DNA of 5,786 nucleotides from an uncultured Collinsella sp. (GTDB lineage: Bacteria; Actinomycetota; Coriobacteriia; Coriobacteriales; Coriobacteriaceae). Below the pieces are notes generated by a model. The model ran no database searches, was not told the DNA's origin, and saw only the letters and a program-made list of their open reading frames with translations. This document shows positions 1 through 5,786 of this stretch, piece by piece. Both the position numbers and the translations under genes were made by a program. The DNA is taken from assembly GCA_900555585.1 (NCBI GenBank), contig USLT01000052.1, positions 1-5,786 of the forward strand, written 5' to 3'. Position 1 is the stretch's first letter. Each line of letters opens with the position of its first letter.

Positions 1-782
1 GCAGCGCGATCATGGCCATGCTCGACCGCGGATCATCGGTCCAGGTCGCCGAGCTCGCCGAGACCTTCGGCGTCTCCGTCGTCACCGCGCGGGCCGACCT
101 GGACGCGCTCGAAGCCGCCGGCAAGCTCCGTCGCACGCACGGCGGCGCCGTATCCCTGCACAAGACGCTTACCGTCTCTGTCCAGGACCGGCGCGTCAAC
201 GTCAACGCAGAGGCCAAGCGCCTGATCGCCCGACGCGCCGTCGAATACGTCCACGACGGAGACACGGTACTCGTCGATTCCGGCACGACGGCGCTCGAGT
301 TCGTGCGCGCGCTCGACCTCCGCTCCGACATCACCGTCATCACGGCCGACATCACCATCGCCGACTTCATAGACGAGAGCATGCCGGGCATCGACGTCGT
401 GCTGCTGGGAGGCGCCCTGCGCAAGGGCCATCGCTACCTCCACGGCATGCTCGCGCTGCGTTCGCTCGAGGTCCTGCACGCCAACCTCGCCGTGCTCTGC
501 CCCGGCGCCTTCGTTGCCAACCGGGGATTCATGACCGACTACCCCCAGATGGCCCAGCTCAAATCGGCCTTCCTGAGGACGGGCAAGCGAAGCATCGCCC
601 TGATGGATGCCAGCAAGGCCTCCGGCGACAGCATCATGCGCTTCGCCGGGTTGGAGGATGTCGACGCGGTCATCATGGATGACGACCCGCGGAGTCTCGT
701 TCGCGATGCCATCGAAGAACTTCCCGAGGGGTCGCATCGTCCCGAGCTCGTTCTCGCCGGCACTCACACCTCCGCCCGATAG
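1..782 (+). CDS. DeoR-family transcriptional repressor, 5' end outside window
   Basis: Sugar-phosphate-responsive DNA-binding repressor of the DeoR/GlpR type, acting in the cytoplasm. The reading frame is open from the first bases, and codons before the ATG at 12 (Ser-Ala-Ile) continue the usual N-terminal helix of the family, so the true start is probably about ten residues outside the window and the ATG at 12 is not convincing. Counting from that ATG, residues 8-45 are the winged helix-turn-helix (VQVAELAETFGVS, then ADLDALEAAGKLRRTHGGA). Residues 65-235 are the DeoRC effector domain: VDSGTT at 88-93, LLGGALR at 131-137 and the DASK segment with Lys202 match the phosphosugar-binding region of the family. 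The recognition helix reads VSVVTARADL where most members have a form like VSxxTIRRDL. The stop is at 780-782. Its target is not shown by the sequence. The adjacent amino-sugar genes suggest control of GlcNAc/GalNAc use, which is inference. Confidence 0.9.
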   Translation, partial: SAIMAMLDRGSSVQVAELAETFGVSVVTARADLDALEAAGKLRRTHGGAVSLHKTLTVSVQDRRVNVNAEAKRLIARRAVEYVHDGDTVLVDSGTTALEFVRALDLRSDITVITADITIADFIDESMPGIDVVLLGGALRKGHRYLHGMLALRSLEVLHANLAVLCPGAFVANRGFMTDYPQMAQLKSAFLRTGKRSIALMDASKASGDSIMRFAGLEDVDAVIMDDDPRSLVRDAIEELPEGSHRPELVLAGTHTSAR

Positions 783-786
783 ACCG

Positions 787-837
787 TATTCCACAAAATA
801 CATGTAAGCGCTTTCTCCATTTAAAGCTATTCCACAA
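787..837 (+). repeat. 10-bp direct repeat TATTCCACAA flanking the cre site
   Basis: TATTCCACAA occurs exactly at 787-796 and again at 828-837, 41 bases apart start to start, close to four helical turns. The cre-type site sits between the two copies. DeoR-family repressors often bind spaced direct repeats, so the pair is a candidate operator for the neighbouring regulator. That assignment is inference; two 10-bp copies could also be chance in an A/T-rich gap. Confidence 0.45.
803..816 (+). promoter_or_regulatory. cre-type operator for a LacI/CcpA-family regulator
   Basis: The 14 bases TGTAAGCGCTTTCT match the catabolite-responsive element consensus TGWAARCGYTWNCW at every position, around a perfect AAGCGCTT palindrome at 806-813. 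It lies 147 bases upstream of the hexosaminidase start and 20 bases after the repressor stop. In Firmicutes this element binds CcpA; in actinobacteria other LacI-family proteins use closely similar palindromes with a central CG, so the binding protein is not identified here. It most likely gives carbon-source control of the hexosaminidase gene. Confidence 0.6.
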
Positions 838-929
838 CACCAGTCTCCGACAAATCTGACCGCTAGCGCGACAGTCGTAACTTATCTAAATCGTCTGGTT
901 ACTCTTTATTCAGTCCAGCCCTGCGACAA

Positions 930-947
930 GCGCATCGGGCGCATCGG
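930..947 (+). repeat. 9-bp tandem duplication GCGCATCGG x2 in the leader
   Basis: Two perfect back-to-back copies of GCGCATCGG occupy 930-938 and 939-947, ending one base before the Shine-Dalgarno of the hexosaminidase gene. Such a repeat could gain or lose units by replication slippage, which would move upstream signals relative to the start without touching the coding frame. No function is evident. Confidence 0.6.
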
Positions 948-954
948 AAAGGAG
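948..954 (+). promoter_or_regulatory. Ribosome binding site of the hexosaminidase gene
   Basis: AAAGGAG lies nine bases before the ATG at 964. It fixes this start, which is also the one that gives a complete signal peptide. Confidence 0.8.
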
Positions 955-963
955 TAGATACCG

Positions 964-1623
964 ATGTCTGTCAGATTTCGTGAGAAGGGTGCCCTGCCGC
1001 GTCTCTGCGCGTTCGTGGCGACTGCAGCATTCGCCCTCTCACTAGCACCGGCGGCAGCGCGGGCGCAAGATGCCCCCTACCAAATCTATCCCACACCCCA
1101 GGAAATCACGTATGGAGAATCGTCCTTCATCCTGCGCGATGCCGCAAACATTGTCGTCGAGAACGGCATCGACGCGGATACCGAGACGCGTCTGAACGAT
1201 GTCATCAAGCTTAAGGACATCGAGGCAGATAGGTCCGATACTCCCTCCCATTCACCCCGCACGCTCGATATCCTCGTCGGCATTGAAGGCTCAGGCGGCG
1301 CCGTCGACTCCCGCATCGCCGACATGAAGGCGGCTGGCGAGATCGCCTATCCCGACGATCTCTTCCTGCATAAGGATGCGTACCTCCTCCTCGCCAAGGC
1401 CGGCGGCAAGGATTCCCCCGACACCATCGCCGTCCTCGGCGCGGACACGGATGCTGCATTCTACGGGCTCACGACGCTCTATCAAATCTTTCAACAGATC
1501 GACGGCCTGCGCCTGCGCGACCTGACGGTCGCCGACCACGCCGACGTCATCACTCGCGGCTTCATCGAAGGCTACTACGGCAACCCCTGGACCACCGAGG
1601 ACCGCGTGCGACTAATGGAGTAG
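964..1623 (+). CDS. 5' fragment of the GH84 hexosaminidase: signal peptide, GH20b-like domain and first GH84 strand
   Basis: A 219-residue frame that would be exported but lacks the catalytic centre. Residues 1-34 are a signal peptide: basic start (RFREKGALPR), hydrophobic core (about 14-31) and an Ala-rich cleavage site, ARA before Gln35. There is no YSIRK motif. Residues 35-190 (from YQIYPTPQEITYG to DLTVADHADV) fit the GH20b-like alpha/beta domain that precedes many GH84 and GH20 catalytic barrels; the stretch AFYGLTTLYQIFQQ is characteristic. Residues 198-219 begin the GH84 barrel with RGFIEGYYGNPW, whose Gly contacts the sugar in characterised relatives, then TTEDRVRLME and the amber stop. 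If translated alone, it is probably a non-catalytic secreted stub. Confidence 0.8.
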   Translation: MSVRFREKGALPRLCAFVATAAFALSLAPAAARAQDAPYQIYPTPQEITYGESSFILRDAANIVVENGIDADTETRLNDVIKLKDIEADRSDTPSHSPRTLDILVGIEGSGGAVDSRIADMKAAGEIAYPDDLFLHKDAYLLLAKAGGKDSPDTIAVLGADTDAAFYGLTTLYQIFQQIDGLRLRDLTVADHADVITRGFIEGYYGNPWTTEDRVRLME

Positions 1624-1663
1624 GGTGGATACTACAAACTCAACGCCTACGTATACGCACGAC
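1621..1663 (+). other. Double lesion in the GH84 gene (amber codon plus probable 8-base deletion)
   Basis: TAG at 1621-1623 interrupts frame 1. Frame 1 carries the expected sequence for 12 more codons, to Ala at 1657-1659. One base (C1660) then separates it from the resumed homology in frame 2, at Asp 1661-1663. With the family motif APKDDP as guide, GCA-C-GAC is what remains after losing eight bases of the Pro-Lys-Asp codons. Suppressing the stop alone would not restore the protein, and skipping C1660 would restore the frame but not the Lys. Confidence 0.75.
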
Positions 1664-4363
1664 CCAAAGCATCGCACGAACTGGCGCGACCTCTACACCG
1701 AGGAAGAGATTGAGCATCAGCTTCGCCCCCAGGCCGAGGCCGGCAACAAGTCCAAAGTGCGCTTCGTCTACGCGCTCGCACCGTTCCATGACAAAGATGG
1801 CGCGCAGCGGCCCTTCCGCTTTGATTCCGAAGCCAACTACCAAGAGGACCTCGGCGACCTCAAGGCCAAGTACAAGCAGACGATCGATGCCGGCGTGCGA
1901 CAGATCGCGCTGCTTGCCGATGATTCGACCGACTGGGGCGAGCGCTACGGCAATGACAAGACCTACCTGCGCATCCTGCGCGACCTGACCGACTGGATCC
2001 ACGAGCTCCAGAACATGAAGGACGACGATGGCCGGCCGCTCTATCCCGGCCTGAAGGACACAATACTGTATTGCCCCGCGCTCTACAGCTACACCGGAGC
2101 CGGTGAGGCATGGTACAAGCAGATGCCCGCGAACGTCCAGATCGTCATGACCGGCGGCAGGACCTTCGGCATCGCGAACCACGACTTCGCTGCGCGCTTC
2201 CACGGCAACACCGGCCGCGCGCCGTTCCTGTGGATCAACTGGCCCTGCACCGATATGGCCCGCAACGTCACGTATGACTGGCTCACCATGGGCGGCCACA
2301 ACACGTTCCTCAAGAGCGATGTGGTCGCAGGCGACCTCGACGGCATCATGCTGAACCCCATGCAGCAGTCCGAACCGTCCAAACAGGCCATCTTCATGGC
2401 GGCCGACTACTCATGGAACCTCTGGACCTCCCCCGACGAGGGCGACGAGGCATGGATGGACTCGTTCTCCTACATCGAGGGCAACTCACCCATCGCGACG
2501 CCGTCCTCCGACGCGCTGCGCGACCTCTCCGCGAACATGCGCCTGCATAAGGACGGCGGCATCGACGGTGCGATTAGCGATCCGGACTATGATAGCGGCA
2601 GGCAATGGTGGAAGAACCACGAATCCGAGTACACCATCGCGGGGATCGACATCGCCACCGCGCTGGCGGATATCAAGCCGCGCCTCTCCAATGGCACCGC
2701 GACGGCGGAAGACCTCGACAAGCTTCGCGTCATCTACGCCGAACTCGGCGCCTCCGCGAAGCGCTACCGTTCCGGCGCGAGCGATGCGAAGCTCTTCGCG
2801 CAGATGGCCCCCTTCGTCGGCGCCTGGGACGATACCGCGGCCGCGGCGGCGGGCTATCTCGATGCGATCGAACTCGCCCGTAGCGGAAACAAGACCGACG
2901 CCTCCACGGCACTCGAAGCCGCCGACAAGGCATACGAGTCATCACAGAGCGGTCACAAGATCGACTATCTCGGCACCAAGAAGGACGCACAGGTTGGTCT
3001 CGTCATCGTGACTCCGACCCTTACCGAACTCAAGGGATTCGCCAAGACCGCCGTCATGGCAGGCGAGGGCAACGGCCCTGTCGTCTCCCACGAGAAACTC
3101 GAGATTGCCAACCAGCGCTGGTATCCCCATGACGGAGAGCCCGCCGTCGCCGACGGCAACCCGAAGACGAACTGCCTCTACGCCGCAAGCTCCTGGTCGT
3201 CCTCGGTGTCCGCCGGCGCCGCCGTCATCGTGACGTATCCGGAACCCGTGAAGGTGGCAGGTGCCACCTTCGTCCAGGGCGCAAAGGACGCCGATGGCGG
3301 CCCCATCTCACAGGGCGTCATCGAGTACCAGGACGTCCATGGCGCCTGGCATAAGATCGCCGACGTCAACGGGGAGCTCGAGCAGACGTTCCAGCTCGAC
3401 GTACCCGTCACCGCCAAGGCCGTCAGAGTCGTTAACGGAGAGGCCGTAAGATGGCGCTGGCGCGTGTGCGAGATCGGCTTGACCCCCGTTCCGGCGGCGC
3501 CAGGAGACCCCAGCGTGCTGGCAGAGCAGATCGACAAGGCCGATGCGATCGACGCGGCCGAGAAGGCAACCTGGACTGATGACGCGCGCGCGAAGCTCGA
3601 ACAAGAGCTCGAAGCGGCGCGCGCAGCCATCGACAGCGGCACCGCGACGCAAGATGAGCTCGATGCGCTCCAGCGGAGCCTCGCCGAAGCATGCAAGGGT
3701 GTCAAGCGCTATCAGGGTATGACGCTCGAAGAACTCGAAAGCGGGAAGCTCGCCGCCGCCGACTACACCCCGTCAAGCTATGCCGGCTATCTATCGGCAT
3801 TCGACAACCTCGCCAGGGCACTCGAGCACGCTTCCAACCTTCCCGAGGCTGTCGGCGCCGACCTCGAAGCGCGCCTTGAGGAGGCGACGTCTAAGCTAGC
3901 CTACGACCTGACCGCCAAGCACCGCGCCGAGCTCGCCTGGCTGGACGCCGACGTCTACGTGGATAACGACAAGAAGTACACCGCCGAGAGCCACGGCTCT
4001 TTCATGGCGGCCTACAACAAGCTCGGAGATACCCTTGCCGCCGAGAATGCCGACCGTATCGCCCCTTCTGCCTACGACGAATTGCGTTCCATGCTCGCCA
4101 AGGCAATCGACGCGCTCGAGCCCTATAAGCCCGGACCGGTAGATCCGGGACAGCCGGGTCCCGTCGTGCCCGGAAAACCCGCCCCCGATGGAAATCAGAA
4201 TCAATCTGGCACAGATAGCCCGCAACATGGCAATAACGGCGCCAGGCCGCAGGATTATGACGGTCTACCCGGCACGGGAGATCCGTCCGCACTCTTACCG
4301 CTCCTCGGAACGCTAGGCTGTGCAGCTGCCGCCTTCGGCATGGTTCAGAAGCGTCGCCGGTAA
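1625..4363 (+). CDS. 3' fragment of the GH84 hexosaminidase: catalytic core, CBM32-like domain, FIVAR-like repeats, LPXTG anchor
   Basis: A 912-codon frame whose formal start is a GTG at 1625; its first 12 residues are out of frame with the homology. GGAG at 1617-1620 precedes that GTG by four bases, so coupled restart after the TAG is conceivable, but the product would have no signal peptide. Residues 13-290 are the GH84 core: the catalytic Asp pair is Asp99-Asp100 in ALLADDSTDW (1919-1924), with VMTGGRTFG (174-182), FLWINWPCTD (201-210) and LNPMQQSE (243-250) forming the pocket. Residues 295-450 are the helical post-catalytic region. Residues 485-620 resemble a CBM32/F5-8 type C sandwich. 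Residues 632-693, 715-760 and 775-833 are Ala/Glu-rich FIVAR-like units. Residues 837-855 are Pro/Gly-rich, then LPGTG (881-885), a hydrophobic segment and KRRR. Except at the 5' end it looks undamaged. Confidence 0.8.
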   Translation: MDTTNSTPTYTHDPKHRTNWRDLYTEEEIEHQLRPQAEAGNKSKVRFVYALAPFHDKDGAQRPFRFDSEANYQEDLGDLKAKYKQTIDAGVRQIALLADDSTDWGERYGNDKTYLRILRDLTDWIHELQNMKDDDGRPLYPGLKDTILYCPALYSYTGAGEAWYKQMPANVQIVMTGGRTFGIANHDFAARFHGNTGRAPFLWINWPCTDMARNVTYDWLTMGGHNTFLKSDVVAGDLDGIMLNPMQQSEPSKQAIFMAADYSWNLWTSPDEGDEAWMDSFSYIEGNSPIATPSSDALRDLSANMRLHKDGGIDGAISDPDYDSGRQWWKNHESEYTIAGIDIATALADIKPRLSNGTATAEDLDKLRVIYAELGASAKRYRSGASDAKLFAQMAPFVGAWDDTAAAAAGYLDAIELARSGNKTDASTALEAADKAYESSQSGHKIDYLGTKKDAQVGLVIVTPTLTELKGFAKTAVMAGEGNGPVVSHEKLEIANQRWYPHDGEPAVADGNPKTNCLYAASSWSSSVSAGAAVIVTYPEPVKVAGATFVQGAKDADGGPISQGVIEYQDVHGAWHKIADVNGELEQTFQLDVPVTAKAVRVVNGEAVRWRWRVCEIGLTPVPAAPGDPSVLAEQIDKADAIDAAEKATWTDDARAKLEQELEAARAAIDSGTATQDELDALQRSLAEACKGVKRYQGMTLEELESGKLAAADYTPSSYAGYLSAFDNLARALEHASNLPEAVGADLEARLEEATSKLAYDLTAKHRAELAWLDADVYVDNDKKYTAESHGSFMAAYNKLGDTLAAENADRIAPSAYDELRSMLAKAIDALEPYKPGPVDPGQPGPVVPGKPAPDGNQNQSGTDSPQHGNNGARPQDYDGLPGTGDPSALLPLLGTLGCAAAAFGMVQKRRR
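4265..4360 (+). other. LPXTG cell-wall sorting signal of the hexosaminidase
   Basis: LPGTG (4265-4279) is followed by about twenty mostly hydrophobic residues and the basic tail QKRRR. This is the classical three-part substrate signal for a class A-like housekeeping sortase, which cuts between Thr and Gly and links the protein to peptidoglycan. The preceding Pro/Gly-rich stretch would span the wall. Confidence 0.85.
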
Positions 4364-4387
4364 GTCGAACCGACCAGCAACGTAAAA

Positions 4388-4435
4388 GGCCCCCATCGCC
4401 CGGGCTTCCGTAAGGAAGCTGCGGGGATGGGGGCC
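4388..4435. terminator. Bidirectional hairpin terminator between convergent genes
   Basis: GGCCCCCATC (4388-4397) pairs perfectly with GATGGGGGCC (4426-4435). Inside, CCCG pairs with CGGG and GCTTCC with GGAAGC around a GTAA loop, giving about 20 base pairs with small bulges. It lies 24 bases after the hexosaminidase stop and about 41 bases after the kinase stop on the other strand. On the minus strand the stem is followed by TTTTACG, a short U-tract, so it is a better intrinsic terminator for the kinase operon; on the plus strand the following bases (TCGTCTTCT) are only moderately T-rich. Confidence 0.8.
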
Positions 4436-4476
4436 TCGTCTTCTAACACGCGAGAGCGCTATCCGCGAAAAGCGAG

Positions 4477-5412
4477 CTAGAGCTCGGTCACCTCGACGGA
4501 GTTATAGACCTCGTCCCAGCGGTCGATGACCAGATGGCCGGTCTGCGGGTCCATGGCGTTGAGCTTGCCGCAGGTGTTGCCGGTCTTGAGGACCGTGACG
4601 GGATCGGCGCCGGCAGCGATCGCGTGCGCGAAGCCGGCGATGGTGGAATCACCGGAGCCGGTGGCGTTGACGGCCTCGATCGGCGGAGTGGTCGCACGAT
4701 AGACCTTACCGTCATGGAAGCCGAAGGAGCCTGCGGCGCCCATCGAGACGACGACCCAGGGGATGCCCTGGAAGCGCTCGTCGGCCTTGAGGGCGGCGGC
4801 GAGCTCGTGCACCTGCTCGGGGGTGTACGAGGTTCCCAGGAGCTGGTTGATCTCGGTCAGGTTGGGCTTGACCAACGTGGGCGACACCGATGCGTTGAGG
4901 CACGCGTCGAGCGCCGCACCCGAGGTGTCGAGCAGCACGGGGACGTTCGCATCGGCCGCCATGGCCATGAGCTCGACGTAGTAGTCCGCCGGGACGCCCT
5001 TGGGCAGGGAGCCGGAGATGGCGACGCAGTCGGCCTGCTTGACGAGCCCGTCGAACTTAGCGGTGAAGGCAGCGAGCTCATCTTCGGAGACCTCTGGGCC
5101 GCTCTCCAGCAGCTCGGTCTGGTTTCCCTCGTGCAGGACGTTCAAGCAGATGCGGGTCTCGCCGGCGATGGGCGAGAAATCGTGCTTGATCCCATCGGCA
5201 TCCATGAGCTCGCCCATGAAGGCGCCCATGTGGCCGCCGAGGAGGCCCGTCGCCACGACGTCGTCGCCGAGCTGCACCAGGACACGAGAGACGTTGAGGC
5301 CCTTGCCGCCGGCGGTCTTCTTGGGGCTGACACGGTTGACGTCGTCGATGACGAGCTTATCGAGGTGATAGGCCGTATCGATCGCCGGGTTCATCGTAAC
5401 GGTAAGGATCAT
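4477..5412 (-). CDS. lacC: Tagatose-6-phosphate kinase (LacC-like, PfkB family)
   Basis: Cytoplasmic sugar-phosphate kinase of 311 residues, the usual length for LacC and 1-phosphofructokinase. It probably phosphorylates tagatose-6-phosphate with ATP to tagatose-1,6-bisphosphate. It opens with MILTVTMNPAIDTAYHL. The PfkB signature AGGKGLNVSRVL is at 34-45, HEGNQTELLESGP at 94-106, SGSLPKG at 133-139, KPN at 182-184, and the anion hole with catalytic base Asp255 in TGSGDST at 251-257. The LESGP segment and the C-terminal TGHLVIDRWDEVYN resemble streptococcal LacC as I recall it more than FruK, and no fructose PTS genes are visible. 1-Phosphofructokinase remains possible because the two activities overlap in this family. 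The start is set by AGAAGGAG (5418-5425), five bases upstream. The gene follows the deacetylase by 36 bases on the same strand, so the two are probably co-transcribed. Confidence 0.8.
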   Translation of the reverse strand: MILTVTMNPAIDTAYHLDKLVIDDVNRVSPKKTAGGKGLNVSRVLVQLGDDVVATGLLGGHMGAFMGELMDADGIKHDFSPIAGETRICLNVLHEGNQTELLESGPEVSEDELAAFTAKFDGLVKQADCVAISGSLPKGVPADYYVELMAMAADANVPVLLDTSGAALDACLNASVSPTLVKPNLTEINQLLGTSYTPEQVHELAAALKADERFQGIPWVVVSMGAAGSFGFHDGKVYRATTPPIEAVNATGSGDSTIAGFAHAIAAGADPVTVLKTGNTCGKLNAMDPQTGHLVIDRWDEVYNSVEVTEL

Positions 5413-5417
5413 GTTTA

Positions 5418-5425
5418 CTCCTTCT
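5418..5425 (-). promoter_or_regulatory. Ribosome binding site of the kinase gene
   Basis: On the minus strand AGAAGGAG precedes the ATG at 5412-5410 by five bases (TAAAC). It is a near-ideal Shine-Dalgarno and supports this start, even though the gene is internal to an operon. Confidence 0.8.
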
Positions 5426-5448
5426 AATGTGAAGAGGGCGAAAGGCGA

Positions 5449-5786
5449 CTAGGCCTCGGTGTAGACGCTCACGCCACCGAGATAGGTCTCGACGAGCGAC
5501 ATGTCCTCGGCAAGGACGACGAAGTCGGCGTTGCGACCGGGACGGATGGAACCGCACTCGTCAGCGATGTCGTTCGCCTCAGCGGGAGCCTGGGTCGCCA
5601 TGTAGACGGCCTCCTGCTTGGTGGCGATGCCCCAGTCGACGACGTTCTTGACGGCGTCCTTCATGTTGAGGATGGAGCCGGCAAGCGAGCCGCCGTCCTT
5701 CAGGCGCGCCGTGCCGCCGGCGACGACGACGGGGAGCTCGCCCAGGAAGTAGTCGCCCTCGGGCATGCCGCCCGCGCACATGCAGT
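5449..5786 (-). CDS. nagA: N-acetylhexosamine-6-phosphate deacetylase (NagA/AgaA), C-terminal part, N-terminus outside window
   Basis: Amidohydrolase-superfamily enzyme that removes acetate from GlcNAc-6-phosphate or GalNAc-6-phosphate in the cytoplasm. Only about the last 112 residues of a protein normally near 380-400 are present; the frame is open to the window edge, and the internal ATG at 5781 is not the start. What is visible matches the NagA C-terminus: CAGGMPEGDYFLGELPV, then the diagnostic ARLKDGGSLAGSILNM, AVKNVVDWG, and the closing GSIRPGRNADFVVL barrel-end strand typical of amidohydrolases. The metal ligands and the catalytic Asp lie upstream and cannot be checked. The next gene is a tagatose-6-phosphate kinase, not a visible glucosamine-6-phosphate deaminase, which tilts the likely substrate toward GalNAc-6-phosphate (AgaA role). 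This is inference, since one NagA often serves both sugars. Confidence 0.85.
   Translation of the reverse strand, partial: CMCAGGMPEGDYFLGELPVVVAGGTARLKDGGSLAGSILNMKDAVKNVVDWGIATKQEAVYMATQAPAEANDIADECGSIRPGRNADFVVLAEDMSLVETYLGGVSVYTEA

Larger units (their letters stand above)
964..4363 (+). pseudogene. GH84 beta-N-acetylhexosaminidase (hyaluronidase/NagH type), secreted and wall-anchored, broken by a stop and a frameshift
   Basis: The two open frames here are halves of one protein of about 1,130 residues. Order of domains: signal peptide, GH20b-like N-terminal domain, GH84 catalytic domain, helical post-catalytic region, CBM32-like carbohydrate-binding domain, about three FIVAR-like helical repeats, Pro/Gly wall-spanning linker, LPGTG sortase signal. 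The intact enzyme would act at the cell surface, removing terminal GlcNAc (possibly GalNAc) from host glycans by substrate-assisted catalysis. The first frame ends at TAG 1621-1623, in place of an aromatic residue in relatives. The same frame then still encodes GGYYKLNAYVYA (1624-1659), after which homology jumps to the next frame at 1661 with DPKHRTNWRDLY. Relatives read YAPKDDPKH here, so Pro-Lys-Asp is missing, as expected of an 8-base deletion. The lost Lys is the conserved substrate-binding Lys of the family. No further break is seen downstream. A sequencing or assembly error in this patch is the main alternative. Confidence 0.85.

Noticed and set aside
12..14. ATG at 12 as the start of the DeoR-type gene
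   Set aside because: The frame is open upstream and the preceding codons extend the family's N-terminal helix; no Shine-Dalgarno is visible in the 11 bases before it.
33..803. A 256-residue open frame on the minus strand opposite the DeoR gene
   Set aside because: It is antisense to a recognised regulator, with low-complexity Gly/Val/Asp/Glu composition and no recognisable domain; it is a shadow frame.
850..910. A sigma-70-type promoter for the hexosaminidase gene
   Set aside because: CTGACC at 856-861 with TAACTT at 878-883, or TCTAAA at 885-890, gives only partial matches or poor spacing; no pairing is good enough to call.
783..963. tRNA, small RNA or short gene in the main gap
   Set aside because: No cloverleaf, convincing hairpin with T-tract or short frame with a ribosome binding site was found; only the operator-like elements listed are supportable.
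1621..1663. Programmed stop readthrough, pyrrolysine insertion or programmed +1 frameshift
   Set aside because: Two independent recoding events would be needed within 40 bases, no slippery or stimulatory structure is apparent, GH84 is not a known pyrrolysine family, and the conserved Lys codon is absent in every frame.
1640..2299. A 219-residue minus-strand open frame opposite the GH84 core
   Set aside because: The plus strand encodes conserved GH84 motifs over this span; the minus frame has shadow-type composition.
4534..5427. A 297-residue open frame on the plus strand opposite the kinase gene
   Set aside because: It is antisense to a clearly recognisable PfkB kinase, its composition (Gly/Val/Asp/Arg-rich, no domain) is that of a reverse-complement shadow in GC-rich DNA, and it has no ribosome binding site I can support.

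Overview
The window reads as a GC-rich, gut-type actinobacterium. Codon use is G/C-ending throughout, ribosome binding sites are strong AGGAG types, the large surface protein ends in a sortase signal, and the genes concern host-type amino sugars. A Coriobacteriia member (Collinsella, Olsenella or a relative) fits best, but that is inference from gene content and not from a marker gene.

Layout. Positions 1-782 (+): most of a DeoR-family sugar-phosphate-responsive repressor, with its extreme N-terminus outside the window. Positions 783-963: an A/T-richer regulatory gap holding a perfect 14-bp cre-type operator, a 10-bp direct repeat either side of it, a 9-bp tandem duplication and a clear Shine-Dalgarno. 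Positions 964-4363 (+): a large secreted, cell-wall-anchored GH84 beta-N-acetylhexosaminidase of the hyaluronidase / NagH type. It is broken near the start of the catalytic domain by an amber codon (1621-1623) and, 36 bases later, by a frame change that looks like an 8-base deletion at about 1660. Positions 4364-4476: a long hairpin between convergent genes, likely a shared terminator. Positions 4477-5412 (-): a PfkB-family kinase closely resembling LacC (tagatose-6-phosphate kinase). Positions 5449-5786 (-): the C-terminal third of a NagA/AgaA-type amino-sugar-6-phosphate deacetylase, just upstream of the kinase in the same operon.

How the parts fit. The surface hexosaminidase would release terminal GlcNAc (or GalNAc) from host glycans outside the cell. 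The deacetylase and the tagatose-6-phosphate kinase are two steps of the GalNAc route: GalNAc-6-P, galactosamine-6-P, tagatose-6-P, tagatose-1,6-bisphosphate. The DeoR repressor and the cre-type site would provide substrate-specific and catabolite control. The main observation is that the extracellular enzyme is disrupted at the active-site APKDD motif, while the rest of its 1,100-odd codons remain clean and the intracellular genes look intact. This suggests a recent inactivation, or a sequence error confined to a 40-base patch. I saw no evidence for a wholly new system in this window.
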